Below, in pieces: positions 8,574-20,025 of a stretch of DNA of 64,000 bases (the first letter of the stretch is position 1; each line of letters opens with the position of its first letter). Source of the DNA: Planctomycetota bacterium (GTDB lineage Bacteria > Planctomycetota > Phycisphaerae > Phycisphaerales > Zrk34); the NCBI GenBank assembly GCA_016125255.1, contig WGMD01000022.1:1-64000 (forward strand), read 5' to 3'. The notes beneath the pieces are model-generated. The model was not told where the DNA came from. It ran no database searches and was given only the letters and a program-made list of their open reading frames with translations. Made by a program: the position numbers and the translations under genes.

Positions 8574-10052
8574 ATGAAATACCTGATCATCACGGTTTTG
8601 ATCGTCGCGGGCCTGATCGCGCCCCGGACATTCGCTGAGAAGCTCGGCGAATCGTGGGGCACGGCGGGACGCGAGGCGGAGTACTACCGGATCGTCGACC
8701 TGCCGATGCCCGACGAACTGGGCATCGAAGCCGGCGCGTTCGCCGTGCTGCCCGATGGGCGGTTGGCGATCGGAACGCGCCGCGGGGAAATTTACCTTGT
8801 GACCGGAGCGTTCGCCTCCAACGAGCGCCCGACGTATCACCTCTACGCCTCGGGCCTCGATGAAATTCACGGGCTGGATTATCGCGATGGCGCGTTCTAC
8901 ATCATGCAGCAGACCGAAGTCACCCGCATCACCGACACCGACCACGACGACCGCGGCGACCTCTTCGAAACGCTCAGCGACAACTGGGGCTTTGACGCCT
9001 ATCACGAATTCGGGTTCAGCAGCGATCTGGACGCGGAGGGAAACATCTGGATCACGCTCTGTCTGAGCAAGTCGTATCAGTCGGACAATCTGTTTCGCGG
9101 ATGGGCATTGAAGATCACGCCGGACGGCAAAACGATTCCCATCGCCAGCGGCATTCGCAGCCCCGGCGGCGTGGGGCCCAATGAGCATGGCGTGATGTTC
9201 TACACGGAAAGTCAGGGGCCGTGGAACGGTTCGTGCTCGCTGAAGGTGCTCGAGCCGGGCGGATTCATGGGGCACCCCGCCAGTTTCCGCTGGTATCCGC
9301 AGGCGCCGAACATGGGGCCCGTGCCCGTCGAGCCCAATACCAACTCGCGCCTCGAAATCGAGCGGAAGCGGGTCAAACAACTCGTGCCTTACGCGGTGGT
9401 GTTTCCATATCGTCGCATGGGCCAGTCCAACACGGGCTACGAAGTCAACCACACCGGCGGGAAGTTCGGCCCGTTCGACGATCAGATTTTCATCGGTGAT
9501 TACACCATGAGTCTGCTCATGCGGGCCACGACGGAAAAGATCAACGGCGTCTGGCAGGGCGCGTGCTATCCCTTCCGCGAGGGGTTCGCCACGGGTCTGC
9601 TCGCCGTGCAGTTCACGCCCAATGGGCAGCTCATCGTCGGCGGAACGTCGCGCGGCTGGCCGGTGCGCGGCTCCAAGCCGTTCGCGCTGCAGCGCGTCGA
9701 TTGGACCGGCAAAGTGCCCTTTGAGATTCTGCGCATCAGTGTGCGGCACGATGGGTTTGTCATCACCTTCACGCAGCCCGTCGATCGAAAGGGCGCGAGC
9801 GATGTATCGACGTACCGTATGGCGACGTTCACGCATATCTATCAGCAGGCCTACGGCAGTCCCGAAGTCGACCAGACCACGCCGACGGTCACGCGAGCCG
9901 TCATGTCGGATGATGGACTGTCCGTGCATGTGACGGTCGAGGGCATGGTCAAAGGCCATGTCCATGAGTTCCACATGCCCGACCTCAAGAACGCCTCCGG
10001 CCAGCCGCTGCTGCACCCGGATGCGTACTACACGCTCAACGAAATCCCCTGA
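8574..10052 (+). CDS. PVC-type propeller dehydrogenase (glucose/sorbosone dehydrogenase-like)
   Basis: 492 aa with a signal peptide (about 1-21). The body is a beta-propeller of the membrane-bound dehydrogenase type common in Planctomycetes: PDGRLAIGTRRGEIYLV, ITDTDHDDRGD, GFSSDLDAEGNIWI, SGIRSPGGVGPNEHG and QFTPNGQLIVGGTSRGW segments follow in order. The C-terminal 120 residues form a separate beta domain. An AAGGA Shine-Dalgarno lies 6 bases before the ATG. Cotranscribed with the pentahaem cytochrome, which suggests a periplasmic oxidation module passing electrons to the haems. The substrate cannot be read from the sequence. Confidence 0.85.
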   Translation: MKYLIITVLIVAGLIAPRTFAEKLGESWGTAGREAEYYRIVDLPMPDELGIEAGAFAVLPDGRLAIGTRRGEIYLVTGAFASNERPTYHLYASGLDEIHGLDYRDGAFYIMQQTEVTRITDTDHDDRGDLFETLSDNWGFDAYHEFGFSSDLDAEGNIWITLCLSKSYQSDNLFRGWALKITPDGKTIPIASGIRSPGGVGPNEHGVMFYTESQGPWNGSCSLKVLEPGGFMGHPASFRWYPQAPNMGPVPVEPNTNSRLEIERKRVKQLVPYAVVFPYRRMGQSNTGYEVNHTGGKFGPFDDQIFIGDYTMSLLMRATTEKINGVWQGACYPFREGFATGLLAVQFTPNGQLIVGGTSRGWPVRGSKPFALQRVDWTGKVPFEILRISVRHDGFVITFTQPVDRKGASDVSTYRMATFTHIYQQAYGSPEVDQTTPTVTRAVMSDDGLSVHVTVEGMVKGHVHEFHMPDLKNASGQPLLHPDAYYTLNEIP

Positions 10053-10235
10053 TCGCCGAGCAATGCCCGGTCGCTTCGCATCATTTTGAGCGCCGCAATC
10101 AAGGCCGCCGCGATACGTGGAACCACCGCCGCAATAGCAACATATTATTTGTCATAGACTTACAGAGATCGGCGGACGTGTGCGCGGTCTTGTACAGAAT
10201 ATCCGTTTCGCGCAGTAGTAGAAATGGAGCCGCAG

Positions 10236-10769
10236 ATGCCGATTACGCCCAGCCAGATCGTTTCCGTCTTGATGCACGAGCATGCCCGGCTCGTGGCGTA
10301 CATCAACATCATCGTGCGCGACGAACACGTGGCGGAGGATGTGCTCCAGGCGGTGGCGATGGCGGCGATCGAAAAGGCGGGCACAATCAACGACTCGACC
10401 CACCTGCATCACTGGCTCCGTCGCGCCGCCCGGCTTGAGGCGCTGCGCGTTCTGCGTGACTCGCACAAGCACGCCCTGCTGTTCGACGCCGCCGTACTCG
10501 ATCAGTTGGAAAATGAGTTCGAGCGACAAGCGGCCGAGCCCGTGCTGGCGCACAAGACCGCGCTGCTCGAGTGCCTCGCGCTGGTGGAGGGATACTCGCG
10601 GCAGGTGCTCGATCTGCGCTACCGCGACGGTTTGACCAGCCGCCAGATCGCCAGCCGGCTCAACAAGCGTTCCGATGCGATCTATCGCGTGCTGACACGT
10701 GTGCGGACGACGTTGCGCGACTGCGTTGAGGGCCGGCTTTCCCGTGTGCAGGAGCACCCCGATGCCTGA
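10236..10769 (+). CDS. ECF-type RNA polymerase sigma factor
   Basis: 177 aa. Sigma region 2 covers about 10-80 (HEHARLVAYINIIVRDEHVAEDVLQ) and region 4 about 125-168 (LRYRDGLTSRQIASRLNK, a helix-turn-helix). I chose the ATG at 10236 rather than 10224 because GGAG lies 6 bases before it. The stop overlaps the FecR-like gene start by 8 bp, so translation is coupled. Planctomycetes encode many such sigma/FecR pairs, often near exported-protein genes; the regulon is unknown. Confidence 0.9.
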   Translation: MPITPSQIVSVLMHEHARLVAYINIIVRDEHVAEDVLQAVAMAAIEKAGTINDSTHLHHWLRRAARLEALRVLRDSHKHALLFDAAVLDQLENEFERQAAEPVLAHKTALLECLALVEGYSRQVLDLRYRDGLTSRQIASRLNKRSDAIYRVLTRVRTTLRDCVEGRLSRVQEHPDA

Positions 10770-12216
10770 CCTGCACGCCCCCGACTTCGAATCCTCCGAC
10801 GAGGCGCGGATGGAGCTTGCTGAACTCGCCGAGCGATACGTGCAGGGCGACATCGACGCGGCGCAGTTTCATCGCCTTAATCATCTGCTGTCCTCCAATG
10901 CGGCGCTGCGTGCGTACTTTGTCGCCCTCTGCACCGATGCCCAGATCATGCGTCACGCCATGACGCAGCGGGACCACGAAAGCTTCCTCGGCGAGCGACT
11001 GGCGCAGATCGCGTCGCAGCGACGATCGATCCCGATTCGTCGCGAGCCGGTGCGCGGCGCCAAACGGTTCCCCTTGCACGTCGTGTTGCCGGCGGCGGCG
11101 ATCGTCATCGCATGCAGTATCGCCCTTTACGTCATGTCGCACCGGTCCGGGAAGCCGACCGTGAATCGGCCTCTGATCGAACACCCGGTCGCCACGCTCA
11201 TCGACACAACCGGCAGCGCGCTCGTGAACGACATCGTCGCCGATCCCGGCTTTGAATATGCCGCAGGCACGTACTCGATCGGATCCGGTTCGGCGCAGTT
11301 CCTGCTCACCAGCCGGGTGACCGTCAATCTCCGCGGGGCGACAAGCATCGTGATGCACGATCCGATGCACGCCACGCTCCAGCGCGGCTGGGCAAGCTTC
11401 GATTGCCCGCACGAAGCGCGCGGCTTTACCGTCGATCTGCCCGATGGCTCGCACATCACCGACCTCGGCACGGCTTTCAACGTACACATCGACGACCATG
11501 GCCGATGCGATCTGCGCGTGACGGACGGCCACGTTCATTGGATCGGCGCGGAACCCGAAAGCGAACCGCTGATCGTCGCGGCCGGTCATGCGATTCGGCT
11601 CATCGACGGTCAACCCCTCGAGATCGCCTCGACGACGCGCCAAGCGACGATCTCGCTCAGCACCACCGCCCCCGAAGTCGATTCGGACGACGTTGCCAAT
11701 CTCGGAGAAGTGACGGGGCAGGACAAGTGGTGGGCGGACGGCAAGTCGGCGTCCGGTCGAGCCAAGGGACAGACCTTCGCCACGGGCGATCATGATGTGC
11801 TGCTGCGTTCGCTGACCGTGCGAACGATGAAGGCCTCGGAGCCGCAAAAGACTTTCGCCATTCGTATCGGCATCGTCATCGATCAGCAGTTCACATCCGT
11901 CGCGACGGCGACCGCGATCCAGAATTCGACTTGGGGGCCGGGCGACTACGTGACGTTCATATTCGACGCGCCGATTCGTCTTGATGCGAACACGCTCTAT
12001 GCCTTCGACATCGGCATGACCCATTCAACCACCGAATGGACCACCGGTATTCCGTATCTGGCCTTCACCCCCGACCGCTTGGGCGGCGGCGAACGGTACC
12101 ACTCGGGCGCTGACGGATTCGGCATCGGTGACAGCACCATCGACCGGATGCCCGGCGACATGGTCTTTCATCTTGATCTGTCGATCGCACCGGCCCTACA
12201 GGAACCCGGTCATTGA
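10762..12216 (+). CDS. FecR-like anti-sigma/regulatory membrane protein
   Basis: 484 aa. Residues 1-100 are cytoplasmic and helical, a single membrane helix lies at about 105-126, and the periplasmic part starts with a FecR domain (SITDLGTAF-type core: LPDGSHITDLGTAFNVHID, then LRVTDGHVHW). The last 170 residues form a beta-rich domain also seen in planctomycete PEP-CTERM proteins, but no sorting signal is present. GGAG lies 7 bases before the ATG. The 8-bp overlap with the sigma gene indicates it controls that sigma factor. Confidence 0.87.
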   Translation: MPDLHAPDFESSDEARMELAELAERYVQGDIDAAQFHRLNHLLSSNAALRAYFVALCTDAQIMRHAMTQRDHESFLGERLAQIASQRRSIPIRREPVRGAKRFPLHVVLPAAAIVIACSIALYVMSHRSGKPTVNRPLIEHPVATLIDTTGSALVNDIVADPGFEYAAGTYSIGSGSAQFLLTSRVTVNLRGATSIVMHDPMHATLQRGWASFDCPHEARGFTVDLPDGSHITDLGTAFNVHIDDHGRCDLRVTDGHVHWIGAEPESEPLIVAAGHAIRLIDGQPLEIASTTRQATISLSTTAPEVDSDDVANLGEVTGQDKWWADGKSASGRAKGQTFATGDHDVLLRSLTVRTMKASEPQKTFAIRIGIVIDQQFTSVATATAIQNSTWGPGDYVTFIFDAPIRLDANTLYAFDIGMTHSTTEWTTGIPYLAFTPDRLGGGERYHSGADGFGIGDSTIDRMPGDMVFHLDLSIAPALQEPGH

Positions 12217-12378
12217 CATTGACGAATCGTTTGGGAGGCACGATCGAAAATGAGAGCTTTCGCACTTGACGAAGCAATTTACAAGTTCATCGCGGACAAT
12301 CCCCGACCTGACCGCAAAACATCCGACGCCCTGATCCACATGCGCTCCGTCCCAACAAACCTTCATGAAGGAACTCAA

Positions 12379-13461
12379 ATGCCGTACATGCGAAACGCCG
12401 TTGTCATCGCTCTGATCGCCATGCTCTCGCTGCGCGTCCTCGCCAACGACAACCTGCCTGATCCCGATGGCAAGCCCGCGGACATGGCCAAGCCCGTGCA
12501 GGTCTTCATTCTGCTGGGCCAGTCCAATATGCTCGGCATGGGGCACATCGGCCCCGAAGACAAGGATGGCTCCCTCCAGCACGCCGTCAATGAAGGCAAA
12601 TATCCGTACCTCGTCGATGACGCCGGTCAATGGACCGTGCGCCAGGATGTGCGGAACGTGCGCGTCATGGTCGGCAAGGGCAACACCATGCAGCTTTTCA
12701 ACAACGAGTTCATGACCGTCAAGGGCAAGACCATCGGACCCGAGCTGGGCATCGGACAATACCTCGGCAACGCCATCGACGCCCCCGTGCTCGTCCTCAA
12801 AAGCTGCATCGGCAATCGGTCGCTCGGCTGGGACCTGCTCCCGCCCGGCAGTCCGGGTTATGAGTTCGACGACAAGGACAAGTCCGGCAAGGTGCAGACC
12901 TGGGTTTACGCCGGCTACAAGCAGACGCCCGACCGTTGGCTCAAGACCGACGCCAATCCCGAGCCGACGCGCTACGGCTGGTACGCCGGCAAGCAGTACG
13001 ATGACGACATCGCCAATGCCAAGAAGGTGCTCGAAGAACTACCGACCTACTACCCCGGCGCGACCAAATATGAAATCGCCGGCTTCTTCTTCTGGCAGGG
13101 CGACAAGGACCGCTACAGCGCCGCTCATGCCGCCCACTACGAGCAGAACCTCGTCCAACTCATCCTTCAGCTTCGCAAGGATTTCAACGCGCCCAACGCC
13201 AAGTTCGTCTGCGCCACGCTCGGCCAGACCGAAAAGGGAGCCGAGGGCAATGAAGGTCTCATCCTCAACGCCCAACTCGCCGTCGATGGCGCCTCCGGCA
13301 AGTATCCGCAGTTCAAGGGCAACGTCGCCACCGTGTACAGCCATCCGCTGAGCCACGGCGGCGCGTCCAACGGCCACTACAACGGCAACGCCGAAACCTA
13401 CATGGACATCGGCGAAGGCATGGGCAAGGCCATGGTCGAGTTGCTCAAAGCCGGCAAGTGA
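12379..13461 (+). CDS. Sialate O-acetylesterase/SGNH-type esterase, secreted
   Basis: 360 aa with a signal peptide (MRNAVVIALIAML to LRVLA). The esterase block I Ser lies in VFILLGQSNMLGMGH, and a late HGGASNGHYNG segment holds candidate catalytic His residues. The family deacetylates acylated sugars or xylan. The frame is open further upstream (to 12250), but GAAGGA six bases before the 12379 ATG and the signal peptide there fix the start. It is separated from the FecR gene by about 160 bp and is probably a separate unit. Confidence 0.82.
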   Translation: MPYMRNAVVIALIAMLSLRVLANDNLPDPDGKPADMAKPVQVFILLGQSNMLGMGHIGPEDKDGSLQHAVNEGKYPYLVDDAGQWTVRQDVRNVRVMVGKGNTMQLFNNEFMTVKGKTIGPELGIGQYLGNAIDAPVLVLKSCIGNRSLGWDLLPPGSPGYEFDDKDKSGKVQTWVYAGYKQTPDRWLKTDANPEPTRYGWYAGKQYDDDIANAKKVLEELPTYYPGATKYEIAGFFFWQGDKDRYSAAHAAHYEQNLVQLILQLRKDFNAPNAKFVCATLGQTEKGAEGNEGLILNAQLAVDGASGKYPQFKGNVATVYSHPLSHGGASNGHYNGNAETYMDIGEGMGKAMVELLKAGK

Positions 13462-13626
13462 CATCCGTCGTCCGACACAACCGCCCTCATCACGGTCGCG
13501 CCATCGCATGTCGCAAGCGCTTTCGAATCCGACATGCCGCTCAACCGTTCGGGTAAGATTGTTTTGATGTCACATCACGCGCCAAAGGATCAATGACTCG
13601 AGCAGAGATGTTGCACGCACCCGGGT

Positions 13627-14220
13627 GTGAACATCGAGCGGATTCACGCCGTGTCCAAACGCCTGCTGCGCGGCGACCGGCTCGTCGCCGACGCCAACAC
13701 CGGATGGCGCATGCACGATGCGGCGCGCGTCGTGCGGGGCGTGCGCGATGTCGATGTCTACATCGAGCAGCCGTGCACGACCTACGAGGAATGTCTGGCG
13801 ATCCGCAACCGCACCGATCACCCGTTCGTGCTCGACGAGTGCATCGACGGAACGGATACGCTCATGCGCGCCGCCGCCGATCGCGCGGCCGACGTGGTGA
13901 ACATCAAGATCAGCAAGTTCGGCGGGCTCACCAAGGCCCGGCTCGCCCGCGATCTGTGCGTCAATCTCGGCATCGCCATGACGATCGAGGACAGTTGGGG
14001 CGGCGACATCGTCACCGCCACGATCAGTCATCTGGCCCATTCCACGCCGACCGATTTCCTCTTCACCTCCACCGATTTCAACAGCTACGTCACCGTCAGC
14101 ATCGCCGACGGCGCCCCGCAGCGGAAGCACGGCCGACTCGCCGCGCCGACGACGCCGGGCCTGGGCATCACCCCCCGTTTCGACGTGCTCGGCGATCCCG
14201 TCGTGGACATTCATGCATAA
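13627..14220 (+). pseudogene. Remnant of cis-3-hydroxy-L-proline dehydratase (enolase superfamily), N-terminal half missing
   Basis: About 198 residues match the C-terminal barrel half of mandelate racemase-type proline-derivative dehydratases (full length about 365). Metal-ligand segments [15 protein letters not shown] and FVLDECIDG are present, as is the second catalytic lysine segment NIKISKFGG and the TIEDSWGGD motif. The capping domain and first catalytic lysine are absent; the frame is closed by TGA at 13594 just upstream. A GTG at 13627 could start it, but a fold lacking half the active site is unlikely to work. First of three damaged neighbouring genes of one pathway. Confidence 0.8.
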
Positions 14221-14232
14221 GGAATCCTCACC

Positions 14233-14694
14233 GTGCAAGTGAACTGGCAAGGCGTTTACCCGGCCGCGGTCACCCATTTCAAACCCGATCAGTCGCTCGA
14301 TCTCGAATCGACCGGGCGGCATCATGGCCGACGAGCCGAAGATCGTCTGCATCAAGGAATCGTCGGAGAATCCCCGCCGCATCACCGACCTCGTCAACCG
14401 CGTCGGGGACCGCTACATTCTTTTCGCCGGCGTCGATGACCTGGCGCTGGAGTGCCTGATGCTCGGGGCGGTCGGGTGGGTCAGCGGGCTCGTCAACGCC
14501 TACCCGGCGGAGAACCGCGCGCTGTGGGATCTGGCGACGGCGGGCCGGTGGGACGAGGCGCGCGAGATTTATCGCTGGTACACCCCTCTGCTGCACCTCG
14601 ACACGCACATCAAACTCGTGCAGTACATCAAGCTCGCCGTCGCCGAGTGCGGGTATGGCAGCGAGCTGACGCGCGCGCCGCGTCTCCCGCTCGC
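14233..14694 (+). pseudogene. Remnant of DapA-family pyrroline-hydroxycarboxylate deaminase, internal deletion and frameshift
   Basis: The first 30 codons from GTG 14233 (VNWQGVYPAAVTHFKPDQ) match the N-terminus of the dihydrodipicolinate synthase-like protein of hydroxyproline catabolism. Around 14320 the match jumps to a different frame at ADEPKIVCIKESSENPRR, containing the Schiff-base lysine, and continues through LHLDTHIKLVQYIKLA to RAPRLPLA at 14694. About 150 internal residues and the last 20 are missing. The reading frame changes at the junction, so no functional barrel can be made. Confidence 0.8.
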
Positions 14695-14699
14695 CGCGC

Positions 14700-15932
14700 C
14701 TGCGGGATGTCGAGCTTCCGCGCACGACCGGTCAGCTCCGTCTGGCCGCGCAGGCGGCGCGCTCGCAGACCTGGCGCGAACCGCGCATCGATCGCGAGGC
14801 GAACATGCGTTCGTGCCTGAGTCCGATCGGGCCGGTGCTGGTCATCGGGCCCAACAATTTCCCGCTCGCGTTCAACAGCATCAGCGGCGGCGACTTCGCG
14901 GCGGCGATCGCAGCCGGCAATCCCGTCATCGCCAAGGCGCATCCGCTTCACCCGGGCACGACGCGCCTGCTCGCCGAGCTGACGGACGCGACGATTCGCA
15001 AACTCGGTCTGCCCCCGGCGATGGTGCAGTTGATTTATCACATGCAACCGGAGTCGGGTCTGCGCATGGTGGCGGATCATCGCCTTGGCGCGACGGCGTA
15101 CAAGGGCTCCCGCCGCGCCGGCGATTTGCTCAAGGCCGCCGCCGATCGAGCGGGCAAACCCATCTATCTCGAAATGTCATCGATCAACCCCGTGCTGATC
15201 CTGCCCGGCGCGCTGACCGAAAATTCCGGCGCCATCGCCGAGCAGTTCGCGGCGAGCTGTCTCATGGCATGCGGGCAATTCTGCACGAACCCCGGGCTGG
15301 TCATCGTCCCCGCCTCCGACGCCGCCGAGACGTTCCTCGCCGACGTCGCCGCACGCTTTGCCAGCGCCAAGTGCGGCCCAATGCTCGACCGATCCGTCGC
15401 CGCTTCGCTCGCCGACAATCTCAAGTTGCTCCACGACGCCGGCGCAACGCTGCTCGCCGGCCCCATCGACGCCGACCTACCGCACTGCACGCACGCGCCC
15501 GCGCTTCTTCGCATCGATGGCAGCGTCTTCCTAAACAATCCGCAAGTCATTCAGACTGAAGCATTCGGCCCGGCGGCGCTGATGGTCGTCGCCCGCGACA
15601 TCGCGCAGATGGTCGCGATCGTCGAATCGCTCGAAGGCAATCTGACCGGCTGCATCTATCATGCCGGGCTCACCGATCGCCAACAGTACCATATGGTCGA
15701 GCCGCCGCTTCGCCGCCGAGTTGGCCGGCTCCTCAACAACAAGATGCCCACGGGCGTCGCCGTCTCCCCGGCCATGAACCACGGCGGGCCCTACCCCGCG
15801 TCGGGCCATCCCGGATTCACCGCCGTGGGCCTGCCCGCGTCGATGCGCCGCTTCGCCGCGCTGCACTGTTATGACAATGTGGACGCCGCGTATCTACCGC
15901 TGATTCTTCGCGATACGAAAGAAGGGGCCTGA
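14700..15932 (+). pseudogene. Remnant of 2-oxoglutarate semialdehyde dehydrogenase (ALDH family), N-terminus missing
   Basis: About 410 codons in one frame, starting abruptly with RDVELPRTTGQLRLAAQ and running to the normal C-terminus. The catalytic Glu (IYLEMSSINPV) and Cys (GQFCTNPG, codon 15282-15284) segments are intact. About 110 N-terminal residues are absent, and a shorter gap follows RIDREA, where the family has a longer linker. An ATG at 14805 (MRSCLSPIGPVLV) leaves 375 aa lacking part of the cofactor fold. Directly abuts the damaged DapA-like remnant, so one deletion removed the end of one gene and the start of the next. Confidence 0.78.
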
Positions 15933-15934
15933 GG

Positions 15935-15963
15935 GCTCAGGGATGGCCATCCCTGAGCTTTCG
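15935..15963. repeat. Dispersed palindrome, copy beside the ALDH remnant
   Basis: GCTCAGGGATGGCCATCCCTGAGC followed by TTTCG. It is nearly identical to 19978-20006. Here the downstream T-run is only three bases, so it is at best a weak terminator for the plus strand. Confidence 0.75.
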
Positions 15964-16188
15964 CCTGCGGGGCGCAAATTTTTGTTGCGGTTCTCGGGCA
16001 TTGATGTTACGGTAAATTCGGTTAACCGCAGAGGCGCAGAGACAATCGATTGATCCGCCGGCCCGTGCGTGGAATTGGGAATTTCCGTGCGCGGGTCATG
16101 AGTGTCGGCTGACGGTTTGGTTTCTGTCGTCGCTGCGGCGTGGAACGAGAACGCAGAGCACTTGCACATCTTGAAACTGGAGACAGCA

Positions 16189-17523
16189 ATGAGGACGCAA
16201 CATCTTCGTAGGGTCGGGTTTTTGGGCGTGGCGATGGCGATGGCAGTAGTGATCGCGATGGCGAGCGCCCCGGCGGCATGGGCGGAGGTCATCGTCTACA
16301 ACCAGGCGGCCCATGCCAACAGCCGAACGATCGAAGGCCCCGGCGGCGGAACGCAGAACTTCTCCTTCGGCCTGCTCGCCGGCGGCGGCGGTGGGCAAAA
16401 CGGCTTTGCCGGCATCGCCTACTTCCAGCTCCCCGATGTCCTCACCGCGTCCAATGTCCAGTCCGCCGATCTGCAGTTCACGCTCTCAGCCCTCGGCAAC
16501 AACGTGCTGGGCAATCTCGATATCTACGGTCTTGGCTTCCTGCACGGCACGCCCTCCACGACTGTTCCCAGCAGTTGGTACTTCGATGGCGCGAACGATA
16601 CGCGCACCGGCACCGTTCTGGGCACGAACATCGGCGCCAATCAGGTGACCAAGATCGCCGACAACGCCCTGCCCGGCGGCGCCACCAACGCCTCGCCGTC
16701 CGTGCACAACACCGGGCCGGGTCAGGATGCGACCCTCGCCACATTCCTCCGCTCGCTCTACACCGCCGGCGCCGTCGGCGGCGATTACGCCATCATCCGC
16801 TTCAACGTCGACAACTACGTCCAGCATGCCGGCAATCAGAACCGCTACAACATCGGTTCGACGACCTCCGGCGCAACGCCGCCGAGCGAAGTCGCCGTCC
16901 TGACCATCAACACCGACACGCCCACGCTCATCGACCACAACAACATCACCGCCGTCGCCTCCAGCCAGTGGACCACGACGACGCCCAATCGTCTCGCAAG
17001 TCAGGCCGTCGACGGCAGCGGACTGTCCGGTCCGGTGCTCAAGGGCGCGCTCCACGCCGGATCGCCCGCCACCGTCTGGCTCTCCGGCAATGGGACCGTG
17101 CCGGCCGATCAATGGTTCCGCGTCGACCTCGGTGATGTGTACAAGATGGAGGCGATGAAGACCTTCAACGACGGACTGACCACCCGGCAGGTCACGCAGG
17201 CCGACATCTACACCGCCATCAGCGCCTTCGATCACGGCGGCGATCCGGGCAACCCCGATGACAACCCCGGCAACTGGGTGCTGCAATTCAGCAACCGCGC
17301 CTTCGCACCCTACACCAACAACACCGACAGCACCGACATTCTCGATCTGTCGGGCATCACCGCGCGGTACGTCGCCCTCTCGATCGACGCCAACGGCGGC
17401 GACGGACTCGTCGGCCTCGGCGAGCTTCAGTTCTTCGGCACCGTCGCCATCCCCGAACCGTCCACCGCGCTGCTCGCCGTGACGGGCATCATGGCGCTGG
17501 CCCATCGGCGCTCGCGGCGCTGA
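16189..17523 (+). CDS. PEP-CTERM sorting domain protein
   Basis: 444 aa. The signal peptide (about 1-32) ends SAPAAWA. The mature part is a beta-rich extracellular region, with a discoidin-like stretch at about 275-415 (NRLASQAVDGSGLSG, WFRVDLGDVYKMEAM, ITARYVALSIDANGG). The tail is a classic PEP-CTERM: IPEPSTALLAVTGIMALAH then RRSRR, to be recognised by exosortase. GGAG lies 7 bases before the 16189 ATG; the frame is open to 16102 but without a signal peptide. It is convergent with katG and shares the terminator region. Confidence 0.88.
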   Translation: MRTQHLRRVGFLGVAMAMAVVIAMASAPAAWAEVIVYNQAAHANSRTIEGPGGGTQNFSFGLLAGGGGGQNGFAGIAYFQLPDVLTASNVQSADLQFTLSALGNNVLGNLDIYGLGFLHGTPSTTVPSSWYFDGANDTRTGTVLGTNIGANQVTKIADNALPGGATNASPSVHNTGPGQDATLATFLRSLYTAGAVGGDYAIIRFNVDNYVQHAGNQNRYNIGSTTSGATPPSEVAVLTINTDTPTLIDHNNITAVASSQWTTTTPNRLASQAVDGSGLSGPVLKGALHAGSPATVWLSGNGTVPADQWFRVDLGDVYKMEAMKTFNDGLTTRQVTQADIYTAISAFDHGGDPGNPDDNPGNWVLQFSNRAFAPYTNNTDSTDILDLSGITARYVALSIDANGGDGLVGLGELQFFGTVAIPEPSTALLAVTGIMALAHRRSRR

Positions 17524-17528
17524 GCGCA

Positions 17529-17571
17529 ATAAAAAGCGGCGATGCCCCGTCGCAAAACGAGGCATCGCCGC
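17529..17571 (-). terminator. Intrinsic terminator of katG
   Basis: Read on the minus strand, 11-bp arms GCGGCGATGCC and GGCATCGCCGC (17561-17571 and 17536-17546) are followed by TTTTTATT. A short inner TCG/CGA helix narrows the loop. It starts about 13 bp past the katG stop codon. Confidence 0.85.
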
Positions 17572-17583
17572 CGCTGTGATTCA

Positions 17584-20025
<2,442 letters not shown>

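Noticed and set aside
13593-14459. 288-codon frame across the hydroxyproline remnants
   Set aside because: It is Arg/Ala/His-rich after the first few codons, whereas the overlapping frames show clear enzyme motifs.
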